This document shows, piece by piece, positions 26,075 to 36,301 of a stretch of 64,000 nt of DNA (the stretch's first letter is position 1; every line of letters begins with the position of its first letter). Source of the stretch: Comamonas denitrificans (GTDB lineage Bacteria > Pseudomonadota > Gammaproteobacteria > Burkholderiales > Burkholderiaceae_C); NCBI RefSeq assembly GCF_017368815.1, contig NZ_JAFNME010000018.1:1-64000 (forward strand). The letters are read 5' to 3'. Both the position numbers and the translations under genes were made by a program. Below the pieces are notes generated by a model. That model saw only the letters and a program-made list of their open reading frames with translations. It made no database searches and was not told where the DNA came from.

Positions 26075-28229
26075 AGTTTATTTTAGTATCGTGATGGCTG
26101 TGCCACGCTTGCAGCAGGCGCTCGGCTTGGTCAATCGGTTGGGGTTTGGCAAACAGATAGCCCTGAAACAGGTCGCAGCCGTGGGTGCTTAAAAAGGCGT
26201 GCTGCGCTGGGGTCTCAACCCCTTCGGCAATCACCTCCAGCCCCAGCGAGCGCCCCATGGCGATGATGGTTTGCACAATGGCCGCATCGTTGCTGTCGTT
26301 GGTAATGTCGCGCACAAAGCCTTGCTCGATTTTGAGCTGGTCCAGCGGCAGGCGCTTGAGGTATTGCAGCGAGGAGTAGCCGGTGCCAAAGTCGTCCATG
26401 GAAAAACGCACGCCCAGGGCGCGCAGCTGGGCCATTTTTTCGATGGTGTTTTCCACCTCCTCCAGTACCACGCTTTCGGTCAGCTCCAGCTTCAGGCGCT
26501 GCGCGGGCGCACCGCTGGTGGCGATGGCCTGGCAGACCTGCTGCACAAAGTCAGGCTGGCGAAACTGCTTGGCGCTGACATTGACGGCGATGCTCAACGC
26601 GGCCAAATGGGGCTGCTGCGCCCAGGCGTGCAGTTGTTGGCAAGCGCCCTGCAGCACCCACAGGCCGATGGGCAAGATCAGGTCGCTGGCCTCGGCCAGG
26701 GGGATGAATTCGCCGGGCGAGACCATGCCACGCTGCGGGTGCTGCCAGCGCAGCAGCACTTCGGCCCCGCAGGCGCGGCCTTGGCCATCGACTTGCAGTT
26801 GGTAGAACAAGCGCAACTGCTCGCCGGCAATGGCTTGGCGCAAGTCGTTTTCCAGGTGCAGGCGGGCCTCGATGCGGGCTTGGGTGTCGGGGTCAAAAAA
26901 GCGCACCAGGCCGCGCCCGGCGGTCTTGGCCTGGTACATGGCCGCTTCGGCGTGCTGCAGCGGCAGGTCAAGATTGCCCAAGGGGGCCTGGAACAGGGTG
27001 ATGCCGATGCTGGCGCTGATGTAGTGGGTGGTGTGCTGCAGTGGCAGCGGCTCGGCCAGGGCGCTTTGCATGGCCTCGGCCATGCGCTCGGCCTGCGCCG
27101 CGGTGTCGGTGGCAGCGTGGCCCAGGCCGGTGAGCAGTACCGCAAAGCTGTTGCCGCCAGTGCGTGCCAGCACTTCACAGCCCTGGGTGGTGGTGCGCAG
27201 GCGCTGGGCCACGGCTTGCAAAACCTGGTCGCCCACCTGGTGGCCGCAGGAGTCGTTGATGTGCTGAAAGCCGTCCAAATCCAGCGCCAGCAGTGCCAGC
27301 GGGGCGTGGCGGGTCAGCGCCTGCTGCAGGCGTTCGCGCAGCAGGCGGCGGTTGGGCAATTGCGTCAGGGGGTCGTAAAACAGCAGCTCCAGCGCTTGCT
27401 CTTCGGCCTGGTGCTGGCGTTGCAAGGCACGGCGAAAGGCCAGCACCGCACCGGCCAGTTGCTGCACCGGGCCATGGCTTTGTTGGTGCAGTTTTTGGAT
27501 GTGCAGCAAGTTGGGCTGGCTGTGGGGCGCATCCACCATTTGCACCAGCGCATCGGCAATGCTTTGCATGCGCAGGCTGGTGCGCCGGGCCAGCCAGTAG
27601 CTGGCAGCCAGGGCCAGCACCAGCCCACCCAGGCCAATGGCCCCCATGCGTTGCGCCAGTTGCTGGTGGGTTTGGCTTTGCTGCGCATTGCGCTGCAGGG
27701 CGCGGTCCGTCAGGCGCTGCTCAATGCGGGCGGCGAAGAGGGCAAAGTCGTTGTAGTGGCGCTGTGCTTGCGCCCAAAAACGGCTGGCCACGCGCGGATC
27801 GACTGCCAGGACATCGGTGCTCATGATGACAAAGCGGCGGTAGTTTTCAAACTCGCGCAGCAAACCGGCCGCGCTGCCGTGGTTGGCCTCTTGCACCAGT
27901 GTGGATTGGGCCAGCTGGGCCACTTGCTGGCCCAGGGTATGCAGGTCGTTGGCAATGCCGCTGTGGATGCGGTAGAGCTGCAATTCGTCCAGGCTGGCAT
28001 CTTGGGCCCCGCTGAAGGCTTGCTCCATGCGCTGCTGGATTTGCCCCAGGTCGGCGGCAAATTGGCTGGCGTTGTGCAGCACCTGCAGGTCAGCGTATTG
28101 CGCCTGTTGGGTGAGCTCAAATTGCTGGTTGAGCTGGCTTTGCGTGGTGTAAATCAGCACCAATGCGACCAAGGCCACCAGGAAAAAAGGCAACAGCAAC
28201 AGGCGCAGCAGGTGGTGGGTGGTTTTCAT
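26064..28229 (-). CDS. Membrane-bound GGDEF-EAL protein, likely c-di-GMP phosphodiesterase
   Basis: 721 residues. TM1 (LLRLLLLPFFLVALVALVLIY), a ~165-residue helical periplasmic sensor, TM2 (MGAIGLGGLVLALAASYWLA), then GGDEF and EAL domains. The GGDEF site reads GGNSF, so cyclase activity is probably lost. The EAL domain reads EVLLRW in place of EALLRW but keeps DDFGTGYSSLQYLKRL and the Gln/Glu-rich later motifs (AEGVET), so hydrolysis of c-di-GMP is the likely output. ATG 28229 overlaps the phosphatase stop by 4 bases, so the two are cotranscribed. Confidence 0.9.
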   Translation of the reverse strand: MKTTHHLLRLLLLPFFLVALVALVLIYTTQSQLNQQFELTQQAQYADLQVLHNASQFAADLGQIQQRMEQAFSGAQDASLDELQLYRIHSGIANDLHTLGQQVAQLAQSTLVQEANHGSAAGLLREFENYRRFVIMSTDVLAVDPRVASRFWAQAQRHYNDFALFAARIEQRLTDRALQRNAQQSQTHQQLAQRMGAIGLGGLVLALAASYWLARRTSLRMQSIADALVQMVDAPHSQPNLLHIQKLHQQSHGPVQQLAGAVLAFRRALQRQHQAEEQALELLFYDPLTQLPNRRLLRERLQQALTRHAPLALLALDLDGFQHINDSCGHQVGDQVLQAVAQRLRTTTQGCEVLARTGGNSFAVLLTGLGHAATDTAAQAERMAEAMQSALAEPLPLQHTTHYISASIGITLFQAPLGNLDLPLQHAEAAMYQAKTAGRGLVRFFDPDTQARIEARLHLENDLRQAIAGEQLRLFYQLQVDGQGRACGAEVLLRWQHPQRGMVSPGEFIPLAEASDLILPIGLWVLQGACQQLHAWAQQPHLAALSIAVNVSAKQFRQPDFVQQVCQAIATSGAPAQRLKLELTESVVLEEVENTIEKMAQLRALGVRFSMDDFGTGYSSLQYLKRLPLDQLKIEQGFVRDITNDSNDAAIVQTIIAMGRSLGLEVIAEGVETPAQHAFLSTHGCDLFQGYLFAKPQPIDQAERLLQAWHSHHDTKINYSI

Positions 28230-28936
28230 AATGGGGCCAGCTGGCGCAGCAGCGCGGGCCAGTGGTGCGGCTCAATGCTGGCCAGGTATTCAAAACCCAC
28301 CGGGTGTTGCGTGCCCAGGGGCCGAAACAGGAGCACGCCGCCCTCGGGCGGGAGGTGGTCCATGAGTTCGGCAATGTTGGGGCCATGCGCGATGACCACG
28401 CGGTTGTGCCCGGCGCTGGCCACCGGCAACGAAATCCAGTGGCGCGTGCGCTGCACGGCGGGCTGCTTTTCAGCGTCCGGCATGGCGGCGGTGTAGCGCA
28501 GCGCCGGGTCGATGGTGCCGGTGCGGTTGAACACCAGCTGGGCGCTTTCTTGCACCCGGCAAAACGGGCTGATGATGAGCTCGGCGTACGGCAGTTGCAG
28601 CTTGGCAAAGTCGCGGCCAATGGTTTTGAGTAGCGCCCGCCCGGCCTCGGACAGGGGGCGCTGGCTGTCGCAGTTGTCCAGTTGCAGCGGCAATTGGTCG
28701 GGGCGGTGCGCATCGCTGGGGCCGTGGCGCATATACACCACCAAGCCGCCTTGGCGCAGTTGCTGCACATGCGCAGCGGTGGCGGCAATCACTTGGAATG
28801 TGGAGCGCTTGGGCAGCGGTGCCAGGGCCGCAGGTTCAGAGGCTGAAGCGGCAGCGGTGGCTGCGGTGGGGCCGGCAGCCTGGGCACTGGCGCAGAGCGT
28901 TACGCTGAAGAGGAGAAGGTAAAAGCTGCGCAGCAT
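28226..28936 (-). CDS. Periplasmic histidine phosphatase-superfamily protein
   Basis: 236 residues with a signal peptide (MLRSFYLLLFSVTLCASAQA) and an Ala-rich linker. The catalytic core has VYMRHGPSDAHR, the RHG motif with the phosphorylated His, an Arg in SPFCRVQES, and the second His in VIAHGPNIAEL. The protein is thus a secreted branch-2-like phosphatase of unknown substrate. It is the first gene of a two-gene unit with the GGDEF-EAL protein, suggesting a link between periplasmic sensing and c-di-GMP, though this is only inferred. Confidence 0.82.
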   Translation of the reverse strand: MLRSFYLLLFSVTLCASAQAAGPTAATAAASASEPAALAPLPKRSTFQVIAATAAHVQQLRQGGLVVYMRHGPSDAHRPDQLPLQLDNCDSQRPLSEAGRALLKTIGRDFAKLQLPYAELIISPFCRVQESAQLVFNRTGTIDPALRYTAAMPDAEKQPAVQRTRHWISLPVASAGHNRVVIAHGPNIAELMDHLPPEGGVLLFRPLGTQHPVGFEYLASIEPHHWPALLRQLAPL

Positions 28937-29152
28937 GTAAGGGGATGAAAAGTCTGGTAATTGCGCCGAAGTTTACGGTAATTGCCCCAAAAATAGGAAT
29001 AAAAGTGGCCTGACGATGGCCCCCTTCGCACACCCCCTTCGCACCTTCCCTGCGTACATACCCCTGCTGCCAACGCCAGTGCCGCCGGGGCCAGTGAGCA
29101 CACGCGGCGCAGACTTTGCATCATGGGCGCACCGATGGTTGAGGAGTTGCCC

Positions 29153-30082
29153 ATGCCTTGCCCCACTGTGTTGCCTGCTACCGATTTTTCTGAGCTGCTG
29201 GGGCGGCGCGTGCCCGTGGTGGCTGCGCCGTTAGGGGATGCCACGGTGGTACACGGGGTGGGCTGGGCGGCCCATGGCGAGCCGGTGTGGCAAGCCTGCC
29301 TTGGTTTGCACTGGCACAGTGTGGAGGTCACACACCCAAAAAAACACCAACTGATTGCGCAGGCCCGTTCTGCTTGGCAGGCCCTGCAGGCGCAAGAAGC
29401 GGGCGCTGCTGCGGTGGTGGTGCCGGCGGACGAATTGCCAACCGCCTTGGCGGTGCTGGGCATTCCCGTGGTGGCCGATGGCCTTGCCGATGGGCGCAGC
29501 CTGGTGCAAGCGCTTGACCAGGGGGCGCATGGCGGCTGCTTGGCTGCGGATGCCCAGCCCTTGGCCCACGTGCTGGCAGAAGCCAATCGCCTGTGGCCGA
29601 TGTTTGCTGCCTCCAGCGCCGAGCGGGCCTCCCCCGTCTGCTACGCGCCTGAATTGGAACGCGAGCGCAACGCGCCGCTGGTGGCACAGCTCAACGCCGT
29701 GCTGGCCCAGGAGCGCACCCTGGCCCGCGCAGCAGTGCATATCCCGCAACTGGGCGCAGACCACCTGCGCACCACCCTGGCCGCCTGCGCCGCTTTGCGC
29801 CAAAGCGTGCGTGCTTTGGAGGCCGTGGCCTGCACCCGCAGTTTGGACTGGTACACGGCGGTGCGGCACGCCCCGGCCAGTGACCGCCTGGCGCTGTGGC
29901 AAGCCCAATGGCAGCAGGTGCAAAACCAGTGGGAAAAAATAGCAAAAACCCTTATCCCACTGATGGATAACGCTAGCGTTTTAGAAAGTGTTTATGCCCA
30001 GCGCAGCCTTGCGCTACGCCCCCCGCCAGCAGACGCCGATGGAGGCATTGAGTGCCAGCACCGAGGCGCTGGCCGCGCCTGA
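29153..30082 (+). CDS. Protein of unknown function
   Basis: 309 residues; I do not recognise the family. The N-terminal half is Ala/Val-rich alternating strands and helices; LGIPVVADGLADGRSLVQALDQGAHG faintly recalls the phosphate-binding half of TIM-barrel flavoenzymes such as nitronate monooxygenase, but the flavin motifs are not complete. The C-terminal half is helical with repeated Trp and Gln. No signal peptide or membrane helix. I chose ATG 29153 because TTGAGGAG lies 7 bases upstream; earlier ATGs at 29123 and 29135 lack a site. Bases ~29936-29990 are AT-rich and look like a repeat insertion inside the gene. Confidence 0.55.
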   Translation: MPCPTVLPATDFSELLGRRVPVVAAPLGDATVVHGVGWAAHGEPVWQACLGLHWHSVEVTHPKKHQLIAQARSAWQALQAQEAGAAAVVVPADELPTALAVLGIPVVADGLADGRSLVQALDQGAHGGCLAADAQPLAHVLAEANRLWPMFAASSAERASPVCYAPELERERNAPLVAQLNAVLAQERTLARAAVHIPQLGADHLRTTLAACAALRQSVRALEAVACTRSLDWYTAVRHAPASDRLALWQAQWQQVQNQWEKIAKTLIPLMDNASVLESVYAQRSLALRPPPADADGGIECQHRGAGRA

Positions 30083-30196
30083 AAGGGGCGCTGCCTGGGT
30101 GCTTGGCGCGCTTGGCGCATGGGCAAGCCCATGGGGGAGTCAGGCCGTGGGCTAGGATAGGCGGGCTACTTTTTTCCTAACCTTCGGAGCCTGCCT

Positions 30197-31645
30197 ATGC
30201 CCCCCGCGATGTATATCCGTCGTGCTACCAAAATCGTTGCTACTCTCGGCCCTGTTTCAAGTGATTTAGAGGTTCTAACCCGCATGATCTCAACAGGGGT
30301 GAACGTGGTGCGCTTCAACTTTAGCCATGGCAGCGCCCAAGACCATCTTGCCCGGGCCGAGGTCGTGCGCGAAGCCTCGCGCCGCGCCGGGCGCGAGGTG
30401 GCCATCATGGCCGACCTGCAGGGGCCCAAAATCCGCGTGGGCAAGTTTGCCCAGGGCAAGGTGCAGTTGCAGGAAGGGGCCAGTTTTACCCTCGATGCGG
30501 CCCGCAGCACCCTGGGTGACCAAGGCGGCGTGGGGCTGGATTACAAAGAGCTGCCGCGCGATGTGCGCGCGGGCGATGTGCTGCTGCTCAACGATGGCTT
30601 GATCGTGCTGCGCGTGCAGCGGGTGCTGGGCGAGGCGGTACACACCGAAGTGGTGGTGGGCGGTGAGCTGTCCGACAACAAAGGCATCAACAAACAAGGC
30701 GGTGGCCTGACGGCCCCGGCGCTGACCGCCAAGGACATGAAAGACATCGAAACCGCCATACAACTGGGCGCAGACTATGTGGCGGTGAGCTTCCCAAAAA
30801 ACGCCACCGATATGGAAATGGCCCGCCAGCTGTGTACCGTGGCCGCCGCCGGCACCGGCCACCGCCCCGGCCTGATTGCCAAAATGGAACGCGCCGAAGC
30901 CATCCCGCACCTGGAAGACATCTTGCGCGTGAGCGACGGCATCATGGTCGCCCGGGGCGATTTGGCGGTGGAAGTGGGCAACGCCGCCGTGCCTGCACTG
31001 CAGAAAAAAATGATCCGCATGGCGCGGCAGATGGACAAACTGGTTATCACTGCCACGCAGATGATGGAAAGCATGATCACCAACGCCCTGCCCACCCGCG
31101 CCGAGGTCAGCGACGTGGCCAATGCCGTGCTCGATGGCACCGATGCCGTCATGCTCAGCGCCGAAACGGCGGTGGGCAAATACCCGCTGGAAACCGTGCG
31201 CGAAATGGCCCACATCTGCGCCGCCGCCGAGGCCGCAGAAGACATTGGCGCAGACGGCCACTTTGCCCCACGGCACCTGACCCGCATCGACCAATCCATT
31301 GCCCTGGGGGCGCTGTTCACCGCCCACCACCTGGGGGCCAAAGCCATCGTGGCCATGACCGACAGCGGCTCGACCGCGCTGTGGATGAGCCGCCACCGCA
31401 TCCACATTCCCATCTATGCCCTGACCCCCAAAATAGCCACCCAGCGCAAGATGGCGCTGTACCGCAACGTCAGCCCCCTGCTTATGGACACCAGCGCCGA
31501 GCGCGACCGGGCCCTGCAGCAGGCCGAAAACCACCTGCGCGAGCGCGGCATTGTGCAGCCCGGCGATGTGTATGCCATCACCTGCGGCGAACCCATGGGC
31601 CAGCCCGGCGGCACGAATATGCTGCAAATTTGCCGGGTGGCTTAA
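30197..31645 (+). CDS. pyk: Pyruvate kinase
   Basis: Converts phosphoenolpyruvate and ADP to pyruvate and ATP. The 482 residues contain RRATKIVATLGPVSSD, NFSHGSAQDH, MADLQGPKIRVGKF, the catalytic Lys in AKMERAEAI, VARGDLAVEVG and ITATQMMESMI, so the active site is complete. The start ATG 30197 has GGAG 8 bases upstream; it adds a short N-terminal extension (MPPAMYIRR). It lies 116 bases before fba on the same strand and is probably expressed with it. Confidence 0.97.
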   Translation: MPPAMYIRRATKIVATLGPVSSDLEVLTRMISTGVNVVRFNFSHGSAQDHLARAEVVREASRRAGREVAIMADLQGPKIRVGKFAQGKVQLQEGASFTLDAARSTLGDQGGVGLDYKELPRDVRAGDVLLLNDGLIVLRVQRVLGEAVHTEVVVGGELSDNKGINKQGGGLTAPALTAKDMKDIETAIQLGADYVAVSFPKNATDMEMARQLCTVAAAGTGHRPGLIAKMERAEAIPHLEDILRVSDGIMVARGDLAVEVGNAAVPALQKKMIRMARQMDKLVITATQMMESMITNALPTRAEVSDVANAVLDGTDAVMLSAETAVGKYPLETVREMAHICAAAEAAEDIGADGHFAPRHLTRIDQSIALGALFTAHHLGAKAIVAMTDSGSTALWMSRHRIHIPIYALTPKIATQRKMALYRNVSPLLMDTSAERDRALQQAENHLRERGIVQPGDVYAITCGEPMGQPGGTNMLQICRVA

Positions 31646-31761
31646 CCCCGCCCAGGAATAGCCAAGCTGACCCTGTGCATGCAGCGGCCCGCTAAAATCG
31701 CCGGTTACGGCCAAGTTACCAGTTTCAGTTTTTTCTCTTCTTTTTTTGATCGGACACGACC

Positions 31762-32826
31762 ATGCCTTTGATTTCCATGCGCGAAATGCTCGACCACGCC
31801 GCCGAAGCCGGCTACGGCATTCCCGCTTTCAACGTGAACAACCTCGAGCAGGTGCAAGCCGTCATGGCCGCGGCCGATGAAGTGGGTGCCCCCGTCATCC
31901 TGCAGGCCAGTGCCGGTGCCCGCAAATACGCCGGTGAATCCTTCATCAAGCACCTGATCTTGGCCGCCACCGAAGCCTATCCCCACATTCCGCTGGTGAT
32001 GCACCAAGACCACGGCACCAGCCCCGCCATCTGCCAGGGCGCTTTGGAGCTGGGCTTTGGCTCGGTGATGATGGATGGCAGCTTGCTGGCCGATGGCAAA
32101 ACCCCGTCCGACTTTGACTACAACGTGCGCGTCACCCAGGAAGTGGTGGCCATGGCCCACAAAATTGGTGCCACCGTGGAGGGCGAACTCGGTTGCCTGG
32201 GCAGCCTGGAAACCGGCGAAGCCGGGGAAGAAGACGGCGTGGGGGCCGTGGGCAAACTCGACCACAGCCAAATGCTGACCGACCCCGAAGAAGCCGCCCA
32301 GTTCGTGCAAGCCACCCAGCTCGATGCTCTGGCCATTGCCATCGGCACCAGCCATGGTGCGTACAAATTCACCCGCCCGCCCACAGGCGATGTGCTCTCG
32401 ATCCAGCGCGTCAAAGAAATTCACGCCCGCCTGCCCAACACCCATTTGGTGATGCACGGCTCCAGCTCGGTGCCGCAAGACCTGTTGGCCATCATCAACC
32501 AGTTTGGCGGCAAGATGAAGCAGACCTACGGCGTGCCCGTCAAAGAGATTCAAGAAGCCATCAAACACGGCGTGCGCAAGGTAAACATCGACACCGACAT
32601 CCGCATGGCCATGACCGGCGCGGTGCGCAAATTCCAGTTTGAAAACCCCGAGAAATTCGATATGCGCGAATGGATGAAACCCGCGCGCGAAGCGGCCAAG
32701 GCCATTTGCAAACAGCGTTACCTGGAATTTGGCTGCGAAGGCCAGGGCGGCAAAATCAAGGGCTACACCCTGGAGCAAATGGCCAAGAAATACGCGGCCG
32801 GTGAACTCAAACAAACCGTGAACTAA
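31762..32826 (+). CDS. fba: Fructose-bisphosphate aldolase, class II (Calvin-cycle subtype)
   Basis: Zn-dependent cleavage or formation of fructose-1,6-bisphosphate. 354 residues. Visible: [26 protein letters not shown], the Zn ligand region [19 protein letters not shown], a second Zn His in [18 protein letters not shown], and [12 protein letters not shown]. The subtype is shared with carbon-fixing and many heterotrophic Burkholderiales. A possible -10 box TAAAAT lies at 31693. A strong terminator follows the gene. Confidence 0.97.
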   Translation: MPLISMREMLDHAAEAGYGIPAFNVNNLEQVQAVMAAADEVGAPVILQASAGARKYAGESFIKHLILAATEAYPHIPLVMHQDHGTSPAICQGALELGFGSVMMDGSLLADGKTPSDFDYNVRVTQEVVAMAHKIGATVEGELGCLGSLETGEAGEEDGVGAVGKLDHSQMLTDPEEAAQFVQATQLDALAIAIGTSHGAYKFTRPPTGDVLSIQRVKEIHARLPNTHLVMHGSSSVPQDLLAIINQFGGKMKQTYGVPVKEIQEAIKHGVRKVNIDTDIRMAMTGAVRKFQFENPEKFDMREWMKPAREAAKAICKQRYLEFGCEGQGGKIKGYTLEQMAKKYAAGELKQTVN

Positions 32827-32890
32827 AGCGCGCGTTCGGCCCCTGAGCGGCCGTTAAACGGCCGCTAAAGCCAACGGCAAACCCCACTGC

Positions 32891-32924
32891 AAACCCGCTG
32901 TGCCCTGCACAGCGGGTTTTTTTT
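32891..32924 (+). terminator. Terminator after fba
   Basis: Stem AAACCCGCTGTG/CACAGCGGGTTT, 5-base loop, then T run. Confidence 0.95.
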
Positions 32925-33067
32925 GGTGCGGCAGGCGTAGGCAAACGCGATGTCGTATTTCTACAAAAGAAACGACCGTGCGGAAAATAATCTGCAATTT
33001 TCAAGTAAGCTTTTTATTAAGAGAATGTAAATATTTATGCTTAAAACGCATAAAAAGGATGGCGAAC

Positions 33068-34642
33068 ATGAAAATTGGTATCCCCTGCGAAATCCTGCCG
33101 CTGGAAAAGCGGGTTGCCACCGTGCCGGAGGTGGTCAGCAAGCTGGTGCAACTGGGCTTTTCCGTGGCCGTGCAATCGGGTGCGGGTGTGGCCGCCCACT
33201 GCGACGATGCGGCCTACCAGGCCGTGGGGGCCGAGGTGCTGCCCGATGCGGCCACGCTGTGGGCAGCGTCGGACATCGTGCTCAAGGTGCGCCCGCCCAC
33301 GGCGGACGAGGTGGCGCTGATGCGCCCCGGCACCTTGCTGATTGGTTTTATCTGGCCCGCGCAAAACCCGGCGCTGATGGAGGCGCTGCAGGCCAAGCAG
33401 GCCACCGTGCTGGCCATCGACTGCCTGCCGCGCACCCTGAGCCGGGCGCAGAAAATGGATGCGCTCACCTCCACCGCCGGGGTGTCCGGCTACCGCGCCG
33501 TGATCGAGGCGGCCAACGCCTTTGGCCGCTATTTCAATGGCCAGATCACCGCCGCAGGCAAAGTGCCCCCGGCCAAAGTGTTTATTGCGGGCGCTGGCGT
33601 GGCCGGTTTGGCCGCGATTGGCACGGCGGCCAACCTGGGCGCCATCGTGCGCGCCAACGACACCCGTGCCGAGGTGGCCGACCAGGTCAAATCCCTGGGC
33701 GGTGAGTTTGTCAAGGTCGATTACGAGGAAGACGGCGCAGGCGGTGGCGGCTACGCCAAGGTCATGAGCGAGGGTTTTCAGGCCGCGCAGCGCCAGATGT
33801 ACGCGCAAGAGGCCAAAAACGCCGACATCATCATCACCACCGCGCTCATTCCGGGCAAACCCGCGCCCAAGCTGATCACCGCCGAGATGGTGCAAAGCAT
33901 GAAGCCCGGCAGCGTCATTGTTGATATGGCTGCCGAGCAAGGCGGCAATTGCGAGCTCACGGTGCCCAACGAGGCCGTGGTGCGCCATGGCGTGACCATT
34001 CTTGGTTACACCGATCTGGCCTCGCGCCTGGCCAAGCAATCGTCCACGCTGTATGCCACCAACCTGCTGCGCCTGCTGGAAGAGCTGTGCAAGGCCAAGG
34101 ATGGCGTGGCCGTGGTGAACATGGAAGATGACGCCATCCGGGGCCTGACCGTGGTCAAAGACGGGGCACTGACCTGGCCCGCGCCCCCGCTCAAAACCGC
34201 CCCGGCCCCGGCCCCCAAGGCGGCTGCGGCCCCGGTGGCCGAGAAAAAATCCGCCCACGGCCCAGGCCAACCCATGTCGGGCAAAACCTTGAGCATCGTG
34301 TTTGCCGTGTTGGCGGGGCTGTTTTGGGTCATTGGTGCCTATGCCCCGGCAGCCTTTTTGGGGCATTTCACGGTGTTTGTGCTGGCCTGCTTTATTGGCT
34401 ACATGGTGGTGTGGAACGTTACCCCCGCCCTGCACACGCCGCTGATGAGTGTGACCAACGCCATCTCCAGCATCATCGCCATTGGGGCGCTGGTGCAAAT
34501 TGCGCCGCCCGAAATGGGCACGGCAGGCCGCCCCGATGGCTTGATTGCCTGGCTGGCGTTTGCCGCCCTGGTGCTGACCGCCATCAACATGTTCGGCGGC
34601 TTTGCCGTCACGCGCCGCATGCTGGCCATGTTCCGTAAGTAA
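33068..34642 (+). CDS. pntA: NAD(P) transhydrogenase, alpha subunit
   Basis: Part of the proton-translocating transhydrogenase that makes NADPH from NADH at the inner membrane. The 524 residues contain the NAD-binding dI domain ([57 protein letters not shown]), a Pro/Ala/Lys-rich linker, and a C-terminal membrane part of about four helices. The alpha chain is the undivided type (dI and dIIa in one gene). ATG 33068 has AAAGGA at the right distance; the ATG 9 bases earlier is too close to it. pntB follows at 27 bases. Confidence 0.96.
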   Translation: MKIGIPCEILPLEKRVATVPEVVSKLVQLGFSVAVQSGAGVAAHCDDAAYQAVGAEVLPDAATLWAASDIVLKVRPPTADEVALMRPGTLLIGFIWPAQNPALMEALQAKQATVLAIDCLPRTLSRAQKMDALTSTAGVSGYRAVIEAANAFGRYFNGQITAAGKVPPAKVFIAGAGVAGLAAIGTAANLGAIVRANDTRAEVADQVKSLGGEFVKVDYEEDGAGGGGYAKVMSEGFQAAQRQMYAQEAKNADIIITTALIPGKPAPKLITAEMVQSMKPGSVIVDMAAEQGGNCELTVPNEAVVRHGVTILGYTDLASRLAKQSSTLYATNLLRLLEELCKAKDGVAVVNMEDDAIRGLTVVKDGALTWPAPPLKTAPAPAPKAAAAPVAEKKSAHGPGQPMSGKTLSIVFAVLAGLFWVIGAYAPAAFLGHFTVFVLACFIGYMVVWNVTPALHTPLMSVTNAISSIIAIGALVQIAPPEMGTAGRPDGLIAWLAFAALVLTAINMFGGFAVTRRMLAMFRK

Positions 34643-34669
34643 GAAGAGCAACAAGAAGGAAACATCGAA

Positions 34670-36088
34670 ATGTCCCAAAGTCTTGCAACCGTGGCCTACC
34701 TGGGGGCGGCCATTCTTTTTATCCTGAGCCTGGGCGGCCTGTCCAACCCCGAAACCTCGCGCCGGGGCAACCTGCTGGGCATGGTTGGCATGGCGCTGGC
34801 GGTGCTGGCCACGGTGTTCGGCCCCCGGGTCGGCCCCTCGGGCCTGGCCTGGATTGTGGGGGCCTTGGCCATTGGCGGCGGCATTGGCCTGTACGCCGCC
34901 CGCGTGGTGAAGATGACGCAAATGCCCGAGCTGGTGGCGCTGATGCACAGCTTGGTTGGCCTGGCCGCCTGCCTGGTAGGCTTTGCCAGCTATGTGGATA
35001 CAGCTATTCTTTTAGAAGGAGTGGAGAAAACCATCCACGAGGTGGAAATCTACATTGGCATCCTCATTGGGGCCATCACCTTCAGCGGCTCGTTGATTGC
35101 CTTTGGCAAGCTGAACGGCAAGATCGGCGGTAAACCGCTGCTGCTGCCCGCCCGCCATTGGCTCAATTTGGTGGCGCTGCTGGTGGTGATTTACTTTGGC
35201 CGCGAATTTCTCAACGCGCCCGATGTGCAGTCCGGCATGGTGCCGCTGATCGTTATGGCGGTGATTGCCCTGCTGTTTGGCATCCACATGGTCATGGCCA
35301 TTGGCGGGGCGGATATGCCGGTGGTAGTCTCCATGCTCAACAGCTACTCCGGCTGGGCTGCGGCGGCCACGGGCTTCATGCTGTCCAACGACCTGCTCAT
35401 CGTCACCGGGGCGCTGGTGGGCTCCAGCGGCGCCATCCTGTCGTACATCATGTGCAACGCCATGAACCGCAACTTCATCAGCGTGATTGCTGGGGGCTTT
35501 GGCGGCGGTGCGCCGACCAAAAAGAAAGCCGCCGCAGGCGAACCGGCCCAGCCGCAAGGCGAGGTGGTGCCCGTCAGCGCTGCCGATACCGCCGAACTGC
35601 TGCGCGAAGCCAAGCGCGTCATCATCGTCCCCGGCTACGGCATGGCCGTGGCGCAGGCACAGCACACCGTGAATGACATCGTCAAAACCCTGCGCGACAA
35701 AGGTGTGCAAGTGCGCTTTGCCATCCACCCCGTCGCCGGCCGCATGCCCGGCCACATGAACGTGCTGCTGGCCGAGGCCAAGGTGCCCTACGACATCGTG
35801 ATGGAGATGGACGAGATCAACGACGACTTCCCGGACACCGACGTGGCCATCGTCATCGGTGCCAACGACATCGTGAACCCCGCCGCCCAGGACGACCCGG
35901 ACAGCCCCATCGCCGGCATGCCCGTGCTGGAGGTGTGGAAGGCCAAGACCAGCATCGTCATGAAGCGCAGCATGGCCAGCGGCTACGCCGGCGTGGACAA
36001 CCCGCTGTTCTACAAAGAGAACAACCGAATGCTGTTTGGCGATGCGAAAAAAATGCTCGATGAAGTGCTCGGGGCCTTGAGGGGGTAA
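34670..36088 (+). CDS. pntB: NAD(P) transhydrogenase, beta subunit
   Basis: 472 residues: about nine transmembrane helices (dIIb) followed by the NADP-binding dIII domain with [31 protein letters not shown] and [13 protein letters not shown]. Together with PntA it forms the energy-linked transhydrogenase. A short stretch at about 34998-35030, encoding TAILLEGVE, is more AT-rich than its surroundings and carries AGCTATTCTTTTA, possibly a trace of repeat family 2. Confidence 0.96.
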   Translation: MSQSLATVAYLGAAILFILSLGGLSNPETSRRGNLLGMVGMALAVLATVFGPRVGPSGLAWIVGALAIGGGIGLYAARVVKMTQMPELVALMHSLVGLAACLVGFASYVDTAILLEGVEKTIHEVEIYIGILIGAITFSGSLIAFGKLNGKIGGKPLLLPARHWLNLVALLVVIYFGREFLNAPDVQSGMVPLIVMAVIALLFGIHMVMAIGGADMPVVVSMLNSYSGWAAAATGFMLSNDLLIVTGALVGSSGAILSYIMCNAMNRNFISVIAGGFGGGAPTKKKAAAGEPAQPQGEVVPVSAADTAELLREAKRVIIVPGYGMAVAQAQHTVNDIVKTLRDKGVQVRFAIHPVAGRMPGHMNVLLAEAKVPYDIVMEMDEINDDFPDTDVAIVIGANDIVNPAAQDDPDSPIAGMPVLEVWKAKTSIVMKRSMASGYAGVDNPLFYKENNRMLFGDAKKMLDEVLGALRG

Positions 36089-36106
36089 AAAATCACTCCT
36101 AAATCA

Positions 36107-36184
36107 ATAGCTGCTACCGCTTAATTAAAAATAATTTCAAGGCTTAAACCCCTAAATTTGTTGAAAATTAAGCGCTAGCAGCTT
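36107..36184. repeat. AT-rich palindromic repeat, family 2
   Basis: Outer arms ATAGCTGCTACCGCTTAATT and AATTAAGCGCTAGCAGCT pair well; between them is A/T-rich sequence. It lies between pntB and the chemoreceptor gene. Confidence 0.8.
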
Positions 36185-36301
36185 TGTTTTTAGATCTGGG
36201 TAGACTTCTGCTTTTTTGAAACTGTCCAAGCTTGGCAATAGCAAATCTCTGTTGCGCAGCCTTGGTGGCTTTTTTTGGGGCAAAAAGGGAGGCAGTTGGT
36301 G

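Noticed and set aside
26199-28496. A 765-codon plus-strand open frame opposite the GGDEF-EAL gene
   Set aside because: It is a GC-driven shadow: repetitive His/Gln/Gly/Val-rich translation, no motifs, and fully antisense to a gene with clear domains. The same applies to long antisense frames over prfC, mnmG, pyk, pntA, maeB and tkt.
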